NCBI GenBank assembly: GCA_003290165.1
Contig: QNQO01000548.1
Coordinates: 186,001-250,000, forward strand
Direction of reading: 5' to 3'
Length of the DNA: 64,000 bases
Origin: Berberis thunbergii
Lineage: Eukaryota; Streptophyta; Magnoliopsida; Ranunculales; Berberidaceae
The position numbers were made by a program, and so were the translations under genes. How positions within the stretch are numbered: the stretch's first letter is position 1; every line of letters begins with the position of its first letter. Positions 33,861-43,574 of the stretch are shown piece after piece. The notes below the pieces were generated by a model, which saw nothing but the letters and a program-made list of their open reading frames with translations, did no database searches and had not been told where the DNA came from.

Positions 33861-34320
33861 ATGCAAAACCAAGCCAATGAAGAATGTGCAAAAGAAAGAG
33901 AACTGAAGGCACCAGGAAGGAAAGGAGGGAGAATGAATCAAACTGTTCAATCAGATGATGAGAAATGCAGACAAGGCCGTCATACTGATCGTTTGACTTA
34001 TGTGAAACGTGAAGCTCGAGCTAAAAACAGTCCAATGGTTGTTGAGAGACAGAGGGCTTCTTTGAGTTTTACCGTCCATCTGACTGAGATTAAATGTCAA
34101 ACTCAAAGTAAAATTAATAGCACAATGTATGAAAGTAGTGATGAAGATTACAACCAGTTACAGAAGTGCAACATGGAAGCTAATTATGTTGAATATCCGT
34201 CTTTAGGTGTGTGCTCAGCAATCAAAATATACAACATGCATTTGATCTGAACGCACCTGTAGAAGAATATCCACAACCAAGTCAATTTAGAAGGCTACAG
34301 AAGCCATTGAAGGTATGTGA
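33861..34320 (+). pseudogene. Unidentified gene remnant with a DLNAP motif
   Basis: A 129-codon frame starts at 33861 (MQNQANEECAKEREL) and is hydrophilic and protein-like (TYVKREARAKNSP, ESSDEDYNQLQKC). Near its end a neighbouring frame gives IQHAFDLNAPVEEYPQPSQF then RRLQKPLK before a GTATGTG donor, so one small indel seems to separate two parts of an exon. DLNxP resembles an EAR repression motif. Further coding-like patches lie at 35170-35300, 35595-35725 and 36190-36330. I do not recognise the family. It may be a decayed transcription-related gene. Confidence 0.3.
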
Positions 34321-35815
34321 ATTCTACTTTCAGTTTTTGTTATGATACCAATTTACTCGTTTGTGGTGTATATATGTTTCCATGATAAAATAATGAAAAG
34401 CATGTCATTGTGCATGATTTTTCAACCAACATTATAGGGTGTGAAGCCTGAACCAGTTACCTTTATATTCTTTCCTCTAGTTTTTCATGGAGTTGTCGGT
34501 GTCATGGATTATTATTAGACTTGATGTTGTCAGCATCTGTGTGTGCACCCTGCTAATTTGAATGAACATTCCCATCTCCATTTCATTATTTGTATGATAC
34601 ATAGCAATGACTGTCTACCTTATAAGAGTGTGCTCCAGTGTAATACCTCCTGCTTAGTAATTAGCACTGCATGTGTAACGAGTTAAGAATCGACTGTTAT
34701 GGAGCTCGTTATGAAAGTTTGTGGTTATCGCTTTGCTTTACTCTCTAAAGTGCTAATAATACATTCATTTGTTTGTATTTTTTGACAGAAAAGAGAGGAG
34801 TTGTCACCACACATACTAACAAATAAACAAGGCATACAACATACCAGTTGAGGGGGCACCGTCTCATAGAGCCTTGTGCAAAGACAAAAAGTGTTCATTG
34901 TTGAATCTTAAGATTATAAATCATTAGGAAAAAGTTTGATTTTGCTCTTGACGTTGTATTCATCAAAGAGCAGAAGTCTTATAACTTTTGGACATGTAGG
35001 AGTAATTTTGTTTCCTCTTTTTAAGTTCAATGATTGTTTTGAGCATTATTCACTGAAAATTTGTGAAGGGCGAGTTGCTTCCATACCAACTCTTACCATT
35101 ACCAAAATTCAATCAATTTGACGTTATCCATGAGGCTCGGGTTATCTGAGACTTGAAAATTCTCAGAATTTGACGGGGATGTTGCAGAATCTTACCAAAG
35201 GTCATACAACTGCATATGAGACACTAACAGATGGAGTAGCACATCAATGGGATGGGCACGCGACCATTGACAATCCCACTAATGACACGAATCTCTAGCA
35301 CTGATTGAGAATGTTATTGTATCCGTATGTCATGGGGTGTGTGCCCTCTAATGACAGCTTTTTGGCTATGCCTACCTGCGAAATTGACTATTTTAGATTC
35401 ACTTTTTGACAGTAAGGTAGCAGCAGCAGATAAGCAGAGTAGGTAAGTAGTTTTGAGCATCAGTTCTCAATATATTTAAACATAGAGGATGAGTTATAAA
35501 AACAGGACAAGAACACAGGTACTGAGCTTGTCAATAGGGAAAGAAATCAATACAATGACAGTTATTCCTGCTAAGTAAAATCAACTCAAGGCTGAGCAAC
35601 ACCCGAGAATGTTAATGTAAAGGAGGCTTCATTACCATCACCATTTCCTTCACTGCCAATCACAGTGCATTCGCAACCTCAAGTTCTATTTCAAACTGAA
35701 CAAGAAGCGATTGAATATTAGATAAATAACAAAATACTAAAATATGGTCAATGAATCTCTCAGTATTTCCTTCAATATCTACATTATTTGCACTATAGGT
35801 GCAGGACCACACATA
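34321..35815 (+). other. Region of the unidentified gene remnant, no clear gene
   Basis: Intron-like AT-rich sequence holds two coding-like patches. One near 35185-35298 reads MLQNLTKGHTTAYETLTDGV and one near 35595-35725 reads ITVHSQPQVLFQTEQEAIEY; both end at stops. No family assignment. Confidence 0.25.
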
Positions 35816-35830
35816 ACATCCAGAATGGTG

Positions 35831-36190
35831 AGAGGTCGCGGGTTCGAAACTCACCAGTTAGGATTGTGTGAGTTTTCGCCCGATTATTAGGAGTACATTT
35901 GCTCCGCCGTTGATAAGCCTTCGGGTATTGAATGCAGCTACTTAGATGGACTAGATCGGAGAGAAGCGAAAGCGAGTCTTCATGCAAGGTGGAGGCGATG
36001 GGCCGGAGCGAAAGCAAGTCTCTATGCGAGATGGAGGCGACGAGGACATTAAGTGGCAACAATATTGTAGCCTTTGGGTCTGGTCTGGTTTGGTTAACCC
36101 TATTGGGTCAGTCATGTAGCCTTCGGGCATGGATTCATAAATAAATAAAAAGGGTCAACGACCCAATTTAAAAAAAAAAAAAAAAAAAAA
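35831..36190 (+). mobile_element. SINE (tRNA-related, A-tailed), 5' truncated
   Basis: A 15-bp target duplication ACATCCAGAATGGTG lies at 35816-35830 and 36191-36205. The inserted 360 bases begin AGAGGTCGCGGGTTCGAAAC, containing a pol III B box (GGTTCGAAACTC), and end in about 20 A residues. B box, A tail and long exact duplication are the marks of a SINE mobilised by a LINE. No A box is visible upstream of the B box, so the copy is probably 5' truncated. The exact duplication suggests a recent insertion. Confidence 0.85.
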
Positions 36191-36518
36191 ACATCCAGAA
36201 TGGTGTGCCCATTCCCATCACATCCGCTTCAGAGCTTGTGTTGGAGATTCAGTCTCTCAAGTTTTCCAACTCTGAGTTTGAGCCAATGACAAAAAGTCAT
36301 ACTAATCAAAGTAAACTTTCACTAATTCTTAAAAGTCAAAAAAAAAAAAAAATCCTCCGAAGCTACATTATGGAAATTTGGTTACAGCAGCTGATGGGAT
36401 AGTTGTATAGTGAACGATCAATAAGTAAGAAGTCTTCCTGATAAGAATAGAACACCATTTGTCCTCTGATTATTTGGATTTCTTTCCTTGCTTCTTTTTT
36501 ATAACTTCATTAATATAC

Positions 36519-37793
36519 GAGAAATTCTAGGGAGCCCGCCTTGGTAGCCTGGGAGGCATTCTGTACCCTCCTGGGCACGTGCCTGGGAGTGTGGCTGGCA
36601 CGTGAACCCAACAAGCGAGTAACCCCTCCTCTCCTGCGCCCTGCGCCTCCTCCCTCAAGCGAGTAACCTCTCCTACGCCTCCTCTCCTGCTCCTCTGCTC
36701 CTGCTACTATGTCTGATTAGATTGGAAGAAGCACCACCAATAGAAGTTGATGGAGAACCACTCATCTTCACCTGTTGTGGAGCCATCGAATTCGCCACTC
36801 TGTAACCATTCTTTCCCACAATCGAGTTGTGTGGTTGCTGCTGTGGTGGCGGAGATGGAGTTGGAAGTGTTTGGTAAATCGTCTGCGAACCTCGCGTCGG
36901 CGAAGAGTACTTACTCTGCTCCACTCCATGATGTTGCTGCTCAATTGAGTTCAAGTACTGAGTGTTCCTACCATTTGATTGAGGAAATTTCTCTTGGATC
37001 TCTCGAAGATCCGGAGACCCTGAATCCACACAAGAAGTCGCGAACCTCGCAAACATGGTCTCCGCTTCCGAACTCGAAGATCGATGACGATGATTCGTAG
37101 AGGAAGGTATGAAATCATCACATCCTTCCACTTCCACTTCTTCTTCCATCAAGGTAGCTATCAACGAGCTCGGCGCTAAGCGGTACCTCATTAAGCTCGA
37201 GTTCATCTGCTGCTGCTGGTAACGAAAAAGATTTGCATCCATTGTAAATCTCTCTCTTAACTCTGCCTTTGTTCGCCTTTATCTTCTCATCGAACCAAAT
37301 CTTATCTAAAAAGCTCACACTTACTAAAAGCAATAATTTCAATCACAGCCGACACAAATCAAATTCCATCTTCTTCACCAACTTCAGAGTTGACACCACT
37401 ACATCAAATTCTTTACTTAAAGTTGTAAACTTTGTTCATTTGTAGATTTTTTTTTTCCTTTGACATTGAAATGAGAGGGATGTAAGACCTTAAATTGGGA
37501 ATTTTTGTTTTCCTGAGTTGTAAAGCTTTAAGGATGATTATTTCAAGCCCACCTTAGTGGTTGTAGAGGAGGCGCAGGAGAGGAGGAGGCGCATGAGAAG
37601 AGGAGGAGAGGAGAGGCGCTTAAGCAGTTGAGGGAGGAGGCGCAGGCGGGCTACATGAGCGGTGTGTTTGTGTAATCGCTTGAGGGAGGGAGCTTTTGAG
37701 GGTGTTCACGTGGCAAACACCCTCCTTCTGGCACGTGCCTAAGAGGGTCCGGACAGCAGGCGGGCTACATGAGCGGGCTCCCTAGAATTATTC
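36519..37793. mobile_element. Pack-MULE carrying a bHLH gene piece
   Basis: Termini GAGAAATTCTAGGGAGCCCGC and, read inward from the right, GAATAATTCTAGGGAGCCCGC match. Both are flanked by the exact 9-bp duplication TTAATATAC (36510-36518 and 37794-37802). The GC-rich ends also share GGCACGTGCC and repeats of GAGGAGGCGCAGGAGAGGAG. There is no transposase. The interior holds an antisense bHLH exon and its upstream region. Confidence 0.9.
36673..37242 (-). pseudogene. N-terminal exon of an FBH-type bHLH transcription factor, captured, frame open
   Basis: The 189-codon frame starts MDANLFRYQQQQMNSSLMRY, then RLAPSSLIATL, SEAETMFARFATSC, SDLREIQEKF-like spacing and SNLIRHSSRSRG. Plant bHLH122/bHLH130 (FLOWERING BHLH) proteins share the N-terminal pattern SGLMRYRSAPSS, SETE..FARF and SNLxRHSSSPAG. 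The DNA-binding bHLH domain is absent. Similarity ends at RHSS where the frame runs into MULE terminus sequence (RSRGAGEEA), so a translated product would end in transposon-encoded residues. About 200 bases upstream of the ATG resemble a donor 5' UTR. The frame has no internal stop, unlike most captured pieces here, so expression cannot be excluded. Confidence 0.75.
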
Positions 37794-37839
37794 TTAATAT
37801 ACATAATACCTTTGCCTTTATAAACCTCAGGAGGCTTAC

Positions 37840-38047
37840 AGCAGCAAATTGATGAACCCTTCCTTTATCAAGCCCAGTGCAGCAAACTATGTTGGGCTTG
37901 AAACAGAACACACGAACTGCTGGCGGCACAGTCAGCTCAACTTCGTGGCTGTAACCCAATTTAAGATATAACAGGCGACCTTCTGCCTCAGCTCTGGCTT
38001 TGTCCAACCCCAATAATCTTAAGCAAGCGAAAAAACTTGGCTTCCAT
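37840..38047 (-). pseudogene. Mitochondrial-type ribosomal protein L6 gene fragment
   Basis: The reading starts MEAKFFRLLKIIGVG after a TTGCAG acceptor. After a 2-base loss it continues KARAEAEGRLLYLKLGYSHE, then VELTVPPAVRVFCFK and CCTGLDKGRVHQFAA, to a GTAAGC donor at 37839. This matches the short nuclear-encoded mitochondrial L6 protein of plants (about 100 residues). The frameshift (GVG-QS... leads to a stop) removes function unless a sequence error is present. The C-terminal exon was not found; the Pack-MULE lies just downstream, so the copy may have been split or was already partial. Confidence 0.75.
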
Positions 38048-38049
38048 CT

Positions 38050-39940
38050 GCAATTAAGATAACTTCCTACTGGCAGTCGATGTACAAGAAAAAGCTATTG
38101 GAACAAAATATTAACAGATTGAATACGCAATACAAAACAACAGCTTAAGAAAAATGGATAAAGAAGAACGAACAAGAAGATAAATCATGTGCTATCTTCT
38201 GTGTAGTGCCGAAAGCAAGCAAGTACATTGCATGCTGCTTTGAAGGGAAACTTGTGAAGGGTAAGTCAACAAGACACATGGAACTATTACAAAACAAAAG
38301 ATGAAATTTTGAGGAAAAAACCTAAAGGAGTGAAAACCCTTTCAACCTGACGTCAACATGTTTTCATCCCAAACAGTCCACTAAAAACTCTTTGCAAAAT
38401 ATATTTATAGCCTTTGAAAGCTACTTTAAATAGTTCACCGTCTAAAGCATGGCGTGTCCTTCGCAGTGTACATACTACATACACAACACAGGATTTTTAT
38501 TTTCCTTTAATTAAGTGTCCTTGCTACACAAATAGAGAGATCAAGCGTAAGAGTGTTTCTGAGTCCTGACAATCGAGAAAACCTAACCTAGCTCATAATA
38601 GAAAATAATCAAAGTCAAACAAAGGAATGGATATCACCTAGTTACGTCCTATACTTTCTGGATCAGGCTTTGGATCTAAGCTACATCGGATCAGATGTTC
38701 AGACAGATCCAAGGTAACGTTTAACAAAACCAAGAATATCTGCACAATGAACGCTCTATTTTGGATTTTTTTTTTTTTGTTGGCGGGGATTAAAAAACCT
38801 CTCTAATTGTAGTTCTAGAACGAAAAATAAAGAAAACAATGAGCAAATGGCATTTGATTACCTTTTTTATGTTTGGGATTGTCCATTCCTTTTCTTTATT
38901 TTATTTTTCCTACTCTTTGTGAGGACCGAACAAGTGTGAGTCACTTACCTGTCTTTCTTCGTGTCTCTCCAATGGAGTTTCTCAGGTATGTTTATATAAC
39001 CAATTTGTAAGTAAGTTAAACTCCTTGTCTTCATTTCATCAGGAGATTGAGACTGCTACCCTTCAAAGTATACAGCTTGAAAAGTGTTTGGCTATCAACC
39101 TATCACATAGCTTAATAACTTATACGACTATAGATGGTGTCATTGTTCAAGTAAATTGTAGCCAGATGGTAGTTGTAATCTGCCTATTGCAAATGTTCAC
39201 CATATTACAGCTAATTTGATTAACTCTTCCTTCGAAAATTGAACGGAGAACACAAACTTTTACAAACTTAACATTCTGGGTATTCAGCTTTTCAAAGACA
39301 TACCTAACAATGCAACCAAATAATGCACAAATTGAAGTTGGGGTCTTAATTCCCAAAGAGTCTCATTGAGTAATTTTCACAAACACCTGAAAAGAGATTT
39401 CTTTTCCTCTGCAAGTTTGGTTTACGTGACAAAGGGATGACATAAAATACTTGAGATAAAAACCTAAAGAGATTGAAAGACAAATTTTTTTTCAGGATTT
39501 AAATCCTAAACTATCTCAACAAAGAAATCAGAGAAGATGTTCGACAAAATGCGAGACATAGAATGTAAAAGAGAACTACTTACCTTCAACTTTCAACTTC
39601 GAATTCTGACCAGATGAGTAACAGATTCAACTTCAAGTTCTCAGGGACTTTGTAGGGATGATGGAGCAACTGAAGCTCGAGCAACCCACTCTCTACGGTC
39701 TATGACTCTAGAGTGAAATTATATGAGCGCCCTAAAAGTTATATGAGCACCCTAACAGTTTGCCTTAGACTTTCCCCGAATGGTCAGAGCATCTCCCACA
39801 AAATTAGAATCCAGCCATGGACGGAAAGCAAATATGTTGCTCCCTTTACAAAGCAGGGAAAAGTCCAAGTGTTGAAGTTATTATGCCCTCTTATTTCCCT
39901 CGACTTTGAATGTCACCCTTGGATGGTATAAGGGTTGGAC
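38050..39940. other. No recognisable gene
   Basis: AT-rich sequence with short ORFs only. An exon-like reading with a GTAAGTG donor on the minus strand near 38950-38990 could be a non-coding leader exon of the L6 copy, but this is guesswork. Confidence 0.35.
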
Positions 39941-39951
39941 CCTCACAAAAG

Positions 39952-40506
39952 CAAGGATTGTGATTTTGCAAAATTACGAGAAATTTGACTAAAATTTTCA
40001 ATTTTTTGAAATTATAAAAAGAAAATGAAATTAAAAGAAAATTTTACTTTTTCTGAGAGTTTTTTTCGAAAAATTTTGAGGTTTTTTCATAAATTTTGGG
40101 GTTTTTTTCGTAAAAATACAAAATCAGTTTCTAAAATTTACATTCTTTTGAGGATTTTTTTCGAAAATTTTTGGATTTCTTTTATAAATTTTGAATTTTT
40201 TTTCTAATTATTTATTGATTTTTGAAACCACCCCCCCCCTAATTTCCTAATTATCACATCTTCCACTTATATATTTATTTTTTAAACTATCCCTTGATTT
40301 TCTAATTATAGGCATTTTAGTTTTATTTAATATGTTTAATATATTTATTTATTTGCATATTATTTTTTCACATATTTAATATACCTTCAAAATTTATTAT
40401 ATATTTCATTTATCCTCAAAATTTTTACGTTTTTTCTTTACAAACAGAAATATTTCTTAAAATCAAGAAACCGAAATTAACTCGAAAAACGAAATCACAA
40501 TCCTTG
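39952..40506. mobile_element. hAT MITE, family A copy 1
   Basis: Termini CAAGGATTGTGATTTTGC and, read inward from the right, CAAGGATTGTGATTTCG match. The exact 8-bp duplication CACAAAAG flanks both sides (39944-39951 and 40507-40514). The interior is almost pure A/T with TTTTTTCG(A/T)AAA repeats. Confidence 0.9.
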
Positions 40507-40761
40507 CACAAAAGTACAATTTCCTCTTATTTTTCTACTTTGTTTTGGCTCAAAAAAATATAAGGCGACACTCTTTGTTTCAGCGCACAATTTAAGTGCC
40601 ACAAAAAAGTTTTACCCTCTCCACTGCTGCAAAGGGGTGACTAGAAAATAAAAAATTTTGCGGTGGAAAATATTGTGATGATTTTAGTTCTTGAGAGTGA
40701 CACATACAAATTGAAAAGTTTGCCTTTTTGGTTTATCACAAAAATGAATACGCCTTTTTAG

Positions 40762-41031
40762 TAGGGCTGAACAAAAAATCGATCAAACCGACCGAACCGA
40801 TTGGTTCGGTTTATATTCGGTTCGATCGGTTTCGGTTTCTATGTGATTCTAATTGACCAAACCGAACCGACCGAATATATATAATAAATAATATATATTT
40901 ATATATAAATAATATAATATGTTTAAAATAGTCGGTCGGTTCGGTTTTGGTTCGATTTTAGTCGGTTTAGTTACGGTTTGCATAAATTACAATCGGTTCG
41001 GTTTCGATTTGAAAATTTTAAAACAACCCTA
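40762..41031. mobile_element. hAT MITE (270 bp)
   Basis: Termini TAGGGCTGAAC and, on the right, ACAACCCTA are flanked by the exact 8-bp duplication CTTTTTAG (40754-40761 and 41032-41039). The body is made of inverted CCGAACCGA / TCGGTTCGGTT motifs. Confidence 0.9.
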
Positions 41032-41074
41032 CTTTTTAGTTCTTGAAAGTGGGATATAGAAACCAAAGTTTTTA

Positions 41075-41475
41075 ATCTCAATCCTTGAATTAAACTAATC
41101 TCAACCAATCACTGAGTTTGTCTCCACATGCTTAAATGTCAACATTAGGTTCAGAGCTAAATAAAATATTATCCATCAATTTGTCACTTTGTTTAAATGC
41201 CTAGACAAACTTTTCGAGACATGATCTAATTGTTTTTTTTTTTTAAAGTTAGTTGTAGGGTTTGAAGCTATGAGCTCCTATGGATGGCTTGGGAGTGAGA
41301 AATTGAGACTAAAGGTTTAAGTCACAATCGTTGGATCGATGAAACTAATCTCAACCAATCATCGAGTTTATCTTTACATGCTTAAATATCACCACTAGAT
41401 TTATAACGAAATTAAATCTCATCCATCAGTTAGTTTATATGCCTAGACAAACTTTTCAAAAAATACGACTCATTT
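41075..41475. repeat. Diverged tandem duplication
   Basis: Two units of about 150-190 bases share AAACTAATCTCAACCAATCA, then CACATGCTTAAAT/TACATGCTTAAAT and ATGCCTAGACAAACTTTTC, in the same order. They differ by scattered changes. No coding potential. Confidence 0.7.
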
Positions 41476-41953
41476 GTATTGTATACATTGTGGGAGTGGT
41501 ATTTGCTTCTAAAATGTTAATATATATAAGCATTGTGTTGAGCTCCCTGTGGATGCTATTTTAGTTGTATCTAGACTGACTTGAAGTGTTGCAGCCAATA
41601 AATCAAGAAATCAATGTCACAAGTATCTTTACTAGAATCGGTCCTAAACGAATTGCACGCTTCTCCCCATCTCATGAGGATGAAATATGAGGCAGTGAGT
41701 GATTGAAAGAAAGTTGGTTCATTGCATGCTTAAGTTCCCAAAAACTAATAAACACACTCATTTAGACCGGTACTACTTTCAAGCTATAACAACCACAATT
41801 GTAATTAATTAGCACTCTGTGTCCAAAATGTTCAAGGACATCTTCTGAAAGTCGTTGTTTCATGGTTGGTAACAAAGTTAAGCTCTTTTCTACTTTAAAA
41901 AAGAATAACATGATCTTGCCAAAAGCTCCATGTAGAGCATTTATCGCTTTGAC

Positions 41954-42480
41954 CATGGAATGAGTTTTCGCAAAATTTCACTGAATTTTCGATTTTTTTA
42001 GTTACGAAAAGAAACAAGGGAAATATAAATCTACAATTTTTAGAGGATTGTTTTGAATTTTTTCGATTTTTTTTCATAAAATTCATTTTCGCCAATAACA
42101 CATAACTCAGTGACCAAAATTTCATTTTTTCGAAGGTTTTTTCCACAAATTTCGGAGTTTTTTTTTCATAAATGTCTAACTTTTTCTAATTATCATTTCT
42201 TCTAATTATTTATTAATTTTTTAAACACCATGGATTTGTAAATATATATTGATTTCATGTTTGTTTCATTTTTTGATATTTAGGCTTTGTTTAATGTGTT
42301 TAATTGATTTATCTACTTGCATTTTTATCACGTATTTTATATACCCTCGAAATGCATTATATATATTTCATGTATCCTCGAATTTTTTTCGTTTTTTCTT
42401 TACACAACAAAATATTTCTCGAAATATTTCTTAAAACCAGGAGAGCAAAATTAACTCAAAAAACGAAATCATAATCCTTG
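41954..42480. mobile_element. hAT MITE, family A copy 2 (degenerate)
   Basis: The right end AAATCATAATCCTTG and AT-rich body match copy 1 closely (for example TTTCTTTACACAACAAAATATTTC). The left end CATGGAATGAGTTTTCGC is mutated. Flanks GCTTTGAC and CTTCTGAC agree at 5 of 8 positions. It is older than copy 1. Confidence 0.65.
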
Positions 42481-42484
42481 CTTC

Positions 42485-43570
42485 TGACTTAACAGTCGGC
42501 TGATTTCTTTGAAGAAAACCGTTCATGACACGAACGACATGATACAAGTAAAATACAATTTGGTATATGATCCAACTCTTAAATAAGATTTGCTTGGGTA
42601 CAAATAATACACACTTGATCCTTTTATCATTAAACAAGAGTTTGCAACAAGAAACTACTACGTAGCAAACTACCTTGCAAGACTAGTTGAAGATCGTTGA
42701 GCTAGTTCTAGTCAGTTTATTGAGGATTGAAAGAAATTTCTCATTGTTTATAATGAGCAAATGTATGATGTATTTGATTCATCAAAATTTTCATTAATAT
42801 AAAGGTTTGGATCCTTCAAACCCATGCTCGCTTTCCAAAAATATATATAAATAAACTCAAAAGGTTGCTTTGTTTTGATGAGAATAATGCATAACTGTCC
42901 TCATGCACGTCAGTTATTGTGAACACCCCTAGTTCTACAGTGCCTGATCCAGGTGCCTGGTGGTACCAGGCACCGTAGTATTACTCTGTGAATAGATTTT
43001 GTGCTGGTAAAAAGGCAGAAGAATCAACTGAATGAAGCTCCTGTGGGATTTCTTATAGTATTGCTTTAAAATGTCTTATTTTTAGTCCACGACTTCTTTT
43101 TTAATTACCATGTGTATCACTCTCACAAAATTTGGGCTTGTTACAATATTTTCACTCACAAATAAGTTGACAAATAACACCGTGAATCTCAACCCAAATA
43201 TCATAGGACTAGAAAATTTATAACATCTTTTTTATGGGCATGATCATAAAAATGAGAAGCTTGTCCTCCTATGTTATCTCATTCCCAAGTATGTAGCTTG
43301 CTGCCTGCCTAGGTTAAAACCAAATGGTTCTTTCCTTCCTACAAAGAAGGAAGTTAACATGCTCTAGCATTATATTGTTGATCTCATCAAGATTACCAAT
43401 ATGGCCGATGTTCTCAAATGGGAAATAGGACATGGATTGAGATTAGTTCTGCAAAATATAAAACTATTTACTTAAATAATTGTATATCAATGTGAAAAGC
43501 ACTGCTCACTTCTTTCTACATGTATCCAAAATTGTTGAGCCTCAACTTGTATTGGGTGCATAACCACTAA
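42485..43570. other. 3' flank of the Maf-like gene, no gene seen
   Basis: AT-rich sequence with no recognisable coding region. Part of it should be the 3' UTR and terminator of the minus-strand Maf-like gene. Confidence 0.4.
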
Positions 43571-43574
43571 TGCG

